Source: Cytophagaceae bacterium (lineage in GTDB: Bacteria > Bacteroidota > Bacteroidia > Cytophagales > Cytophagaceae). From it: a stretch of DNA of 8,165 nt. The notes beneath the pieces were generated by a model. The model saw only the letters and a program-made list of their open reading frames with translations. It did not search any database and was not told the DNA's origin. The DNA is taken from positions 1 through 8,165 of the forward strand of contig JAGKWN010000149.1 in NCBI GenBank assembly GCA_021151805.1, given 5' to 3'. This document shows, piece after piece, positions 1 to 6,419 of this stretch. Every line of letters begins with the position of its first letter. Position 1 is the first letter of the stretch. Made by a program: the position numbers and the translations under genes.

Positions 1-445
1 AATTTATTGTTTGTATATATGTCTATGTTTAAAGTAATTATATTGTTTATTTTATTGTATTAAAATTTTATTATGTAATTATTTTATTTGTGCTATGGTT
101 TGGAATCGTGATTACTACAAACGCCCCTTGTACTGATTTCAAGCGTAAATAATTTTATGTAATGAATTCATAATGAGTTTTATATAAGATTGATTGGCGC
201 GCAGATGCAGAATTTCTTTACTGAATAAGTGGCTTGGTACTAGTTTGAATACCTGGAAATAATATGGAAGGATATACTTTAATCTTAATTCATTTGAATT
301 TTATTTCCTGAACTGTATGGCAGTAAGGAATTGAAATTGTGTGGTGATGCCGAATGACAGATAGTATCGATGTTTGTATAAATACTGTTTTTCACATTCC
401 AATATATAGTATTCAATTTGGTACGCTTTTAAAACTTTTGGCTTT
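1..445. other. gene-free AT-rich leader region
   Basis: No open reading frame of useful length is seen on either strand, and stops are frequent in all frames. The first 60 bases hold only 8 G or C, and the motif TTATTGT or ATTGTTTAT recurs between 1 and 60. A 10-bp perfect palindrome ATGAATTCAT lies at 162-171, and a short inverted repeat AATTC-ATTT-GAATT at 287-300. No full TAnnTTTG motif was found; near matches are AACTTTTG just before the regulator start and GATGTTTG at about 369-376. No RNA gene, transposon end or attachment site could be recognised. It probably holds the promoter of the downstream regulator. Confidence 0.6.
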
Positions 446-1129
446 ATGGTTAATAAAAAATCAAAGGGTTTAATCCGGGTGGAATTGAGTCGGCTGGATC
501 AATTAATGGAACATGGGCAGTTGGATGCTGCTTCTTTAGCAGGTCTTTTGGAAAGAATGGATGCGGGTGAATCTGAAAAAGATATGGTAGATCATATAGC
601 ATGGGAAAAAAAGCAAAAGAAAGACAATATCTTAATGCATGACCTGAGTGAAAATGACAAGAAAAATATGGATGCCCCGGATCTTTCTTTAATACTGAAT
701 ATGCTCAGGACATACCAGCAGCAATCAAAAGTGGATGAGTCAACGGAATTTTTTCATGATTTTCATGACTATGATAAGCACTCCTCAGGTTGGGTTTACA
801 CCATAATGACATATAGCCGGCATCTGGATAAAATATTCTACATTGATTTTAATGTAAAGCAACATGAAGCATTTTCCAATAAAATACAGCGTATTCTTGA
901 AGAAGATATATTTAAGAAAGGACATATTGAATTATATGAATCGCTTACGAAAAGAGAAAAGGAAGTGCTTCGGTTAATTTCACTGGGAGAAAGTAATCAG
1001 GAGATTTCAGATAAATTATTTCTTTCTAAAGATACAGTCCGTACGCACCGGAATCATATCTGGAAAAAATTAAAAATCAACACACTTGTTGATGCGATCA
1101 AATATGCACAGGCGTTTGATTTGATATGA
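446..1129 (+). CDS. LuxR-family transcriptional regulator with an unassigned N-terminal region
   Basis: A 227-residue DNA-binding regulator. Residues about 165-227 form a clear LuxR/GerE-type helix-turn-helix: LTKREKEVLRLISLGESNQE, then ISDKLFLSKDTVRTHRNHI, matching the family pattern LTxREKEVLxLIxxGxSNxEIAxxLxLSxxTVxxHxxxIxxKL. The first 160 residues match neither a response-regulator receiver domain nor an obvious PAS core. They include a charged helical stretch (35-75) and a segment with GWVYTIMTYSRHLDKIFYID (115-134). No signal peptide or membrane helix is seen, so it should be cytoplasmic. The ATG at 446 is the only in-frame start after a TAG stop at 407. It lies 249 nt before the five-gene operon on the same strand and is a natural candidate for its regulator, which is inference. 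No cognate histidine kinase is visible. Confidence 0.93.
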   Translation: MVNKKSKGLIRVELSRLDQLMEHGQLDAASLAGLLERMDAGESEKDMVDHIAWEKKQKKDNILMHDLSENDKKNMDAPDLSLILNMLRTYQQQSKVDESTEFFHDFHDYDKHSSGWVYTIMTYSRHLDKIFYIDFNVKQHEAFSNKIQRILEEDIFKKGHIELYESLTKREKEVLRLISLGESNQEISDKLFLSKDTVRTHRNHIWKKLKINTLVDAIKYAQAFDLI

Positions 1130-1170
1130 TCTGTAGCTGGTACTCAGATATTTTATTTGATTGATTTTTT

Positions 1171-1189
1171 ATTGACTGTATATGTCAAT
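1171..1189. repeat. inverted repeat ATTGAC-N7-GTCAAT downstream of the regulator gene
   Basis: Perfect 6-bp arms (1171-1176 and 1184-1189) are separated by TGTATAT. It lies 41 nt after the regulator stop. The arms are AT-rich and no clean T-tract follows, so it is a poor intrinsic terminator. It could be a protein-binding dyad, for example for the LuxR-type protein encoded just upstream. Function is unproven. Confidence 0.4.
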
Positions 1190-1245
1190 TATACTTTAAT
1201 TATTTCCTCTATCAGTATTTAAATTATTGTAATGGGCTTTAAAGA

Positions 1246-1276
1246 AATACGTTCATGAGCGTATTGTGAACTCATG
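1246..1276. promoter_or_regulatory. cluster of overlapping short inverted repeats in the operon leader
   Basis: Three dyads overlap here: AATACG (1246-1251) with CGTATT (1260-1265); GTTCA (1251-1255) with TGAAC (1267-1271); and CATGAG (1254-1259) with CTCATG (1271-1276). They lie about 100-130 nt before the first operon gene. Overlapping, mutually exclusive dyads suit either alternative RNA structures in a leader or an operator. The arms are short enough that chance cannot be excluded in AT-rich DNA. Confidence 0.35.
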
Positions 1277-1315
1277 TAATATTTTAGAGATTTCGAACAA
1301 TATATAATGAGGGTG

Positions 1316-1346
1316 TTTAATGAACTACATTCTTTATATACCTTTC
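1316..1346 (+). promoter_or_regulatory. weak Bacteroidota-type promoter candidate for the operon
   Basis: TACCTTTC at 1339-1346 matches 7 of 8 positions of the Bacteroidota -7 element TAnnTTTG. TTTA at 1316-1319, about 20 nt upstream, is a poor version of the -33 TTTG element. The expected transcript would begin shortly before the ATG at 1379. This is the best match I found in the 1130-1378 gap, but it is imperfect at both elements. Confidence 0.3.
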
Positions 1347-1378
1347 TGAATTTATTTCTCTAAAAAAAAACTTTTTCT

Positions 1379-2938
1379 ATGACAGGCTCTGTTGCGATCG
1401 ATGTTTCCATTGGTTTGATTTTAATCTTTCTCCTATACAGTTTGCTGGCGACTACGATTCAGGAAATGCTATCTTCTGTTTTTGCTTTCCGGGCAAGGGT
1501 GCTTTCGAAGGGAGTTGAGCGCATGCTGAATGATGAACCGTCTACATTGCATGAAACCTTTGAACATTCTTTCAGCAGATGGCGAAAATTTTTTTCATGG
1601 ATCATGTCTTTATTTTTTTATACAAAATCAACCGGGAGATGTACCTTGGCAGATAGGTTTTATGCAGTACCCTTAATTAAATATCAGGGAGCAAGCAAGC
1701 TTTTCAGAAAACCTTCATATATCACAGCAGGCAATTTTTCCCGCACACTGATGCAGATTCTGCTGGATTGCGGACAGGGGAGCACCGATACAGAAAAAAT
1801 CAAAGATGCAATTTCGTCCAATGGAGTTATATCACCTGAAAAATTTAATTCGAAAGTAAATGATTTTGCAGAACAACGAAAGATATCTATAAAGGATTTT
1901 TCAGAGTCTGATGTAATAGAATTATTTAACAGTACACCTGTTCTGGCAGCAAATAAAAAACTGTTGGATCATTTTAAAAAGTCAATGGCTGAAATTAATA
2001 AAGCAGTCAGTCATGAAACATGTTATGCAGAGTTTTGCAAACAGATACGGGAGTATCAGAAAAGTAATCTCTTGATTGAAGAAGAAACACGCAAACAGCT
2101 TCAAACGTTTTACGACCAGTCAAAAGGAGATCTGGACAAGTTTCAGTACTACCTGGAAGATTGGTTCAATAATACCATGGAGCGGGTTTCAGGCTGGTAT
2201 AAAAAACGTACACAGGTACGGCTCTTTATATGGGGACTGATTCTGGCGATGGCTTTTAATATTGATACATTCCAGATTGTAAATCATTTGTCCCATGACG
2301 AAAATGCACGCGAAGCGGGAGTAGGCCTGGCTGGGACTTTGAAAAATGATCTCCAGGAACAGCAGCAGCAGCGGGCTGATACAGGAAAGAGTCTGAATGA
2401 GTATGGGGCAGCCATAAAAACTTCTTTTCAGAATACTCAAAGAGCCAATGATGTTTTTTCCATTTCGTATCCATGGGAAGAAACAGATTCAATCCGGGCT
2501 CTGAATGAAATGCTGAAGAAAAAATATGAACTGTTTACACAGGCAAAATTATATGGACATCCGGGTGATAGTATCCTGAAAGACTCAGTCATGATCCGGT
2601 ATGATGCCTGGCAACAAACGAAATACATACTGGTAAACGATACCGGAAAAGTGCATCTCGATTCGATCCGGAAAATCAACATTAAACAGCAGGCCGCTTT
2701 GTATGCTGCTGCCGGTGTACAATATAAACCTCAGGTCTGGACCTGGCACAGCAAATTGAGCTATGTATTTTCTTTTACAAAGCTCATGAGTTTCCTCGTT
2801 ACTGCACTTGCGATTTCGTTAGGCGCTCCTTTCTGGTTTGACCTCCTGAATAAGTTTATCAATATGCGCGGTACAGGAGCTAAGCCGGAAGCTGCGCAGA
2901 ATACACAATCTGACCAAACCAAACAGGCTGCAGGATGA
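1379..2938 (+). CDS. three-helix membrane protein of an uncharacterised family
   Basis: A 519-residue integral membrane protein. Hydrophobic helices are seen at about 8-30, 281-301 and 466-490. Between the first two lies a polar domain of about 250 residues rich in charged helices; between the last two lies a smaller domain with a glutamine run (327-331). Two segments look like family signatures: WFNNTMERVSGWYKKRTQ (262-279) just before helix 2, and SLGAPFWFDLLNKFINMRG (480-498) at the end of helix 3. I recall similar RVSGWYK and SLGAPFWFD segments in proteins from other bacterial phyla with no assigned function. The ATG at 1379 is supported by an in-frame TAA at 1361 and by the first helix starting at once. 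The last codons overlap the start of the protease gene, so the protein may anchor or sense for the protease; that is inference. GC of its last 240 nt is about 46%. Confidence 0.9.
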   Translation: MTGSVAIDVSIGLILIFLLYSLLATTIQEMLSSVFAFRARVLSKGVERMLNDEPSTLHETFEHSFSRWRKFFSWIMSLFFYTKSTGRCTLADRFYAVPLIKYQGASKLFRKPSYITAGNFSRTLMQILLDCGQGSTDTEKIKDAISSNGVISPEKFNSKVNDFAEQRKISIKDFSESDVIELFNSTPVLAANKKLLDHFKKSMAEINKAVSHETCYAEFCKQIREYQKSNLLIEEETRKQLQTFYDQSKGDLDKFQYYLEDWFNNTMERVSGWYKKRTQVRLFIWGLILAMAFNIDTFQIVNHLSHDENAREAGVGLAGTLKNDLQEQQQQRADTGKSLNEYGAAIKTSFQNTQRANDVFSISYPWEETDSIRALNEMLKKKYELFTQAKLYGHPGDSILKDSVMIRYDAWQQTKYILVNDTGKVHLDSIRKINIKQQAALYAAAGVQYKPQVWTWHSKLSYVFSFTKLMSFLVTALAISLGAPFWFDLLNKFINMRGTGAKPEAAQNTQSDQTKQAAG

Positions 2939-4059
2939 GACTTACCGTAACAAAATTATTAAACAAACGCATAGGTGCACCATCCGTCAATGCATTGAAA
3001 GGAGCGCCCCTTAAAAAGGGTGAAGAGATTGATGTGGTAGAGCAGGTAAAAGGCGATAGCTACGACGGTAATAATCTCTGGTATAAAGACGCCGGAAATA
3101 ATTTTTACTGGAGTGGCGGGGTGAGCCACAATAGCAATAAATCTTCGATTGAATTAGATAGTAAAATAACTCCACCTTGGTTTGAAGACACTTTAAAGAT
3201 TCCTGAAATATGGGAGAAGTATGATACTTATGGTGAAAATGTGACTATAGCAATACTTGATACTGGTTGTGATCTTATGAATTCTGATGTATCAATAAAC
3301 ATCGTTGATAGTAATAAATTCATTAATTATGCAGATTCAGTTCAAGATATTCATGGGCATGGAACACGATGCTCGTCCTTAATAGGTGCTTCAAATAGTT
3401 TCAATTGGAATATTGGTATTGCACCCAATAGTAAGTTGCTAATTGGTAAAATAAGTAATAAAGGTGAACTAAATGATTTTACTTCAATTATTGATGGTAT
3501 AAAATGGTCAATAGAAAAAGGTGCAGATATTATTTCTATAAGTTTTGGGAAGCCTTCTAGTAATGCAACACTAATTAAGAAATTTCATAAATCAATTTTT
3601 GAAATTGTTCAAAATAAAAATGTTTTAATTTTTGCTGCAGGGGGAAATAATAATTCTGATCTTTTATCATTTGGATCTGTTTATCCCTCTGCTTTTTCAG
3701 TATCCAAGGAAGATGTTTTTGCATCAATTGAAAATATTATTTCAGTCGGTGCTATAGATGATAAAAATGATTTAGCATTAATAACACTTCGTAATGATTA
3801 TACAATTATCAATGCTCCAGGAATAAATATTCCATCATACTCTCTCAATAGTATCGTCGATAATGATTCTGGTACAAGTATATCTACGCCTATTGCAGCT
3901 GGTATAGCAGCTTTAGCATTATCTTATATTAGAAAAAGAGATGGAGGAATTTGGAATTGGAAAGATTTGAAAGAAAAAATTTTACTTACTGGTGATCCAA
4001 TAAAAAATAATTTAAATAAACGAATGATAAATCCACATGAATTATTTAACTCTCTATAA
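2935..4059 (+). CDS. subtilisin-like (S8) serine protease with N-terminal SH3-like domain
   Basis: A 374-residue peptidase. Residues 1-63 resemble a bacterial SH3-like domain (LLNKRIGAPS at 8-17, LWYKDAGNNFYWSGG at 48-62). Residues about 85-374 form an S8 catalytic domain with a complete triad: Asp109 in AILDTGCD, His142 in HGHGTR and Ser315 in GTSISTP; Asn238 in AAGGNNN is the likely oxyanion-hole residue. There is no signal peptide, no membrane helix and no visible I9-type propeptide, so the enzyme is probably cytoplasmic and controlled by something other than a classical prodomain. The ATG overlaps the stop of the membrane-protein gene, and the next gene starts 2 nt after its stop. The SH3-like part has host-like GC (about 41%), but from about residue 72 composition falls to about 28% with no in-frame CTG codon, suggesting an exchanged catalytic domain. 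Substrate unknown. Confidence 0.95.
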   Translation: MRLTVTKLLNKRIGAPSVNALKGAPLKKGEEIDVVEQVKGDSYDGNNLWYKDAGNNFYWSGGVSHNSNKSSIELDSKITPPWFEDTLKIPEIWEKYDTYGENVTIAILDTGCDLMNSDVSINIVDSNKFINYADSVQDIHGHGTRCSSLIGASNSFNWNIGIAPNSKLLIGKISNKGELNDFTSIIDGIKWSIEKGADIISISFGKPSSNATLIKKFHKSIFEIVQNKNVLIFAAGGNNNSDLLSFGSVYPSAFSVSKEDVFASIENIISVGAIDDKNDLALITLRNDYTIINAPGINIPSYSLNSIVDNDSGTSISTPIAAGIAALALSYIRKRDGGIWNWKDLKEKILLTGDPIKNNLNKRMINPHELFNSL

Positions 4060-4480
4060 TTATGAAACCAAAATATTTAATACTCACAGTATTGCTGTTT
4101 AGTTTTTCTGAATTTTGTTTTTCACAACAACCATTTTATGATGCTATTTTTTTAAATGGAAAAATGGATAAAGCAAATGGGGGTAAAGTTATATTGACAA
4201 AAGAAGTAAAACAATTGCTACAAAAATACTATTTCAATTTAAAATTGGATAGTATAAATCAAGATCTTTTTGAAGATAATCCTTTTTTGAAAAACTTATT
4301 TGTTGATAATGGTTCATTAGATAGGGATGCTAGCATTTTTTTAAATAAAACTTTGTCTTCCATCGGTAACCTCGATGTTACAAACTTTGCAGACGGTCTT
4401 GCTAAATTTTTAGTAGCACGAACAAAGGAAGAACTTAATGTAGCTTTTTTTGACAAGCTAAAAGAAGATTTGAAAAATTA
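3150..4480. other. AT-rich mosaic block spanning a gene boundary
   Basis: Hand counts give about 28% GC for 3181-4320, against about 46% for 2701-2940, 41% for 2941-3180, 36% for 4501-4740 and 40-50% near 5821-5940. The protease-domain part contains no in-frame CTG leucine codon, while CTG is common in the flanking genes. The edges are approximate: the left edge falls between the SH3-like and catalytic domains of the protease gene, the right edge about 130-145 residues into the next gene. No transposon ends or direct repeats were found at the edges. The simplest reading is homologous or illegitimate replacement of a protease-plus-partner cassette; a purely local composition bias is the alternative. 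Confidence 0.6.
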
Positions 4481-6038
4481 TCCGGAGCTTCAATTGCTGT
4501 TTCCACGGACAGCTGATTTTATTAACCTGATTGAATCTTATAATTATGCTGTAATGATCCAGACATTACGGGAAGCTTTTGAAGCAGATCTTAAAAACCT
4601 GCCGGGAAATTTTATTAAACTGGACAGGCTTACAACGGGAAATTGCAGTTCTCTTGCTGATGATAAAAAAACAGCCTGTGAAGAACGGATGAAGTTTATT
4701 CAGGATTTTAATCACAAAGAACAGAGTCTGTATTTTTACTCTGCTGCTATCCTGATGCAGAGCTTGCAGAATGGTGATAATGCCGCAGATATTATTAAAC
4801 ACATCGCTGAAGGAGCTCAGGTTGATAAATTTAAAAGTTCTAATATTTCAAATGTCATTACATCGTCCATGATTTTTTCAGAGAGTATTCGCAGCAGGGA
4901 AAAAAGTGAAGTATGGATTGATAAAGATAGCCTTGAACTGATCTTTAAAGATCCTATGGCGCAACGGATCTTTATGGGGCTTTTGTATCAGCAATTTAAA
5001 AATAATAATGTTGCCTTTACGATCAACGGAACTACAACACCGGTTACTACAATTTTGTCAAATGGTAACACGTACATTCAGAAGTTTAGCAATTATCTGC
5101 GGAAAGTTCATGCTCCGGCAGAAATTATTAATAATGATGTAAAGGAAATTACAGCCAGGAAATCCAAAGGAGAAGCATTTACTGCAGATGATTATACACT
5201 TTATATGAATCACCTGATTGATTTACTGGAAGTATTGACAGATGCGCCTGTTGATCTTACTACTACTACTACTACTACTATTGTCAGTATAGAGGAAATA
5301 AAAAACTATCTGGCAGCTGCGAGATCCGGTGTGGCCATGTATTATGATGTTAAAAAAGCCAATTACAGCTCAGCTATTTTTGATGCTGTAATTATTCTGG
5401 AAAAATTATTGGGCGATGATTTTAAATTTAAAAACGAAATTATAAAGTATGGTACATTTATGGCCTCTGTTGCCCAGGCAAAAAACTCAGACGAAGTTGC
5501 GGCCGCTATAGAGGCAGTAGCCATGCCTTCTGGAAGTTCGCGGGTGAAACGCGAATCATTGTATAATATTTCATTGAATGGCTATACAGGCTTATATGCT
5601 GGTTGTGAATGGATGTATGCATTAAAAAATACCGACGGAAACAATAAAAGCAGTTTTTCTGCCGGTATTGCAGCTCCTGTTGGTATTGCATTCAGCAAAG
5701 GTTCCCTATGGAAAAAGAATGAAGAAAAAGGCGGTAAATCAATGACGGCATTTCTTTCCCTTATTGATATAGGTGCGCTGGCGTCCTTCCGGTTTAACGA
5801 TGATAGTACGGCCGTAGCCTCTACTGTCCAGCTGAAGAATATTATTTCTCCGGGTATATTTCTGATCTATGGCTTTCCGAAGGTTCCTGTTTCATTGGCA
5901 GCGGGTTGTCAGGTTGGGCCGCAGTTGCGAAATATTAACGCAACAGATATCAGCCTGAGTGATAATTTTTATATGCGCACATCTGTTTCACTGCTCATTG
6001 ATATTCCGATTCTTAATTTTTACACCAAGTCTAAGTAG
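4062..6038 (+). CDS. exported protein with helical body and beta-rich C-terminal domain, function unknown
   Basis: A 658-residue protein with a clear signal peptide (1-21, cleavage probably FCFS|QQ), so it is periplasmic or outer-membrane. Residues about 40-490 look mostly helical and polar. Residues about 500-658 are glycine-rich with alternating hydrophobic strands (TGLYAGCEWMYAL, SLIDIGALASFRF, ISPGIFLIYGFPKVPVSL) and end in LLIDIPILNFYTKSK. This resembles a C-terminal domain I recall in uncharacterised Bacteroidota proteins and could be a small membrane-associated beta-structure. A run of seven threonines (400-406) and a dibasic Lys-Arg (496-497) mark linkers. The gene begins 2 nt after the protease stop. 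Its first 140 or so residues share the low GC of the protease domain while the rest is host-like, so the N-terminus may be the part matched to that protease. No enzyme motif was recognised. Confidence 0.88.
   Translation: MKPKYLILTVLLFSFSEFCFSQQPFYDAIFLNGKMDKANGGKVILTKEVKQLLQKYYFNLKLDSINQDLFEDNPFLKNLFVDNGSLDRDASIFLNKTLSSIGNLDVTNFADGLAKFLVARTKEELNVAFFDKLKEDLKNYPELQLLFPRTADFINLIESYNYAVMIQTLREAFEADLKNLPGNFIKLDRLTTGNCSSLADDKKTACEERMKFIQDFNHKEQSLYFYSAAILMQSLQNGDNAADIIKHIAEGAQVDKFKSSNISNVITSSMIFSESIRSREKSEVWIDKDSLELIFKDPMAQRIFMGLLYQQFKNNNVAFTINGTTTPVTTILSNGNTYIQKFSNYLRKVHAPAEIINNDVKEITARKSKGEAFTADDYTLYMNHLIDLLEVLTDAPVDLTTTTTTTIVSIEEIKNYLAAARSGVAMYYDVKKANYSSAIFDAVIILEKLLGDDFKFKNEIIKYGTFMASVAQAKNSDEVAAAIEAVAMPSGSSRVKRESLYNISLNGYTGLYAGCEWMYALKNTDGNNKSSFSAGIAAPVGIAFSKGSLWKKNEEKGGKSMTAFLSLIDIGALASFRFNDDSTAVASTVQLKNIISPGIFLIYGFPKVPVSLAAGCQVGPQLRNINATDISLSDNFYMRTSVSLLIDIPILNFYTKSK
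5259..5279 (+). repeat. (ACT)7 trinucleotide repeat encoding seven threonines
   Basis: Seven perfect ACT codons in frame inside the exported-protein gene (Thr400-Thr406). Because the unit is three bases, slippage would change only the number of threonines and would not shift the frame. The tract sits between helical segments and probably forms a flexible linker. Confidence 0.9.
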
Positions 6039-6077
6039 TAAACATTTATAAATTTCATTAACTAAAAAAATAATCTG

Positions 6078-6401
6078 ATGAAGACATTTATAATCATTAC
6101 AACTTTGTTGTGCTTCTTTTGTAGCTGCAGTGAAAAAACAATAAATATTTCAGGCGATATAAAGAGTAAAACCATCATTAAAAGTAAAAAAGTTAACTTA
6201 GAATCTAACGTAGTAGTGACTAATAGACACGAATTAACTATTCAATGTAAAAAGTTAATTGTTAAGAAGGATGTCATTTTTGGCGGAGATAGTATGAATG
6301 TAACCATTGAATATCGCAAGTTAATAGGAAATGATGTATCCATTAAAGCTTCTTCACCAACAAGCACTCTGGTTATCAAGAAGAAGAAAATTCAATTCTA
6401 A
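6078..6401 (+). CDS. small lysine-rich lipoprotein, function unknown
   Basis: A 107-residue protein with a short lipoprotein signal peptide ending in LLCFFCSCSEK. Cys17, preceded by FCS, is the likely lipidated residue; Cys15 is the alternative. The mature part (about 90 residues) is very rich in lysine, isoleucine and valine in short alternating strands (INISGDIKSKTIIKS, ELTIQCKKLIVKKDVI, STLVIKKKKIQF), which suggests a small beta-sheet or beta-solenoid-like fold. There is no negatively charged Asp-Asp-Glu-type surface-export signal right after the cysteine, so periplasm-facing membrane attachment is equally possible. Composition is about 28% GC over 6061-6360, lower than both neighbours, hinting at separate acquisition or a fast-evolving gene. 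It lies 39 nt after the exported-protein gene and 18 nt before the hydrolase gene. A role as an immunity or partner protein for the downstream hydrolase is conceivable but unsupported. Confidence 0.8.
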   Translation: MKTFIIITTLLCFFCSCSEKTINISGDIKSKTIIKSKKVNLESNVVVTNRHELTIQCKKLIVKKDVIFGGDSMNVTIEYRKLIGNDVSIKASSPTSTLVIKKKKIQF

Positions 6402-6419
6402 ACCATAACTCCCTCCTCA

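Noticed and set aside
1171..1189. Intrinsic terminator of the regulator gene
   Set aside because: The stem is only 6 bp and AT-rich, and no continuous T-run follows directly; a binding dyad or chance is more likely.
1307..1363. 18-codon open frame just before the membrane-protein gene, in the same frame and ending at TAA 1361
   Set aside because: It overlaps the promoter candidate, has no recognisable peptide pattern and no ribosome-binding signal. The membrane protein starts well at 1379 and does not need it.
2189..2682. Three minus-strand open frames opposite the membrane-protein gene
   Set aside because: They lie inside a well-supported gene, overlap one another in different frames and encode no recognisable domain.
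5259..5279. Phase-variable contingency locus at the ACT repeat
   Set aside because: A three-base unit cannot shift the reading frame, so on/off switching is not expected; only linker length could change.
4259..5691. Three minus-strand open frames opposite the exported-protein gene
   Set aside because: They are short, lack domain patterns, and are explained by the coding strand, which has a signal peptide and a continuous structured product.
2935..6038. Bacterial gasdermin-protease pair
   Set aside because: The gene next to the protease encodes a signal-peptide-bearing 658-residue protein, much longer than bacterial gasdermins and exported, so the architecture does not fit.
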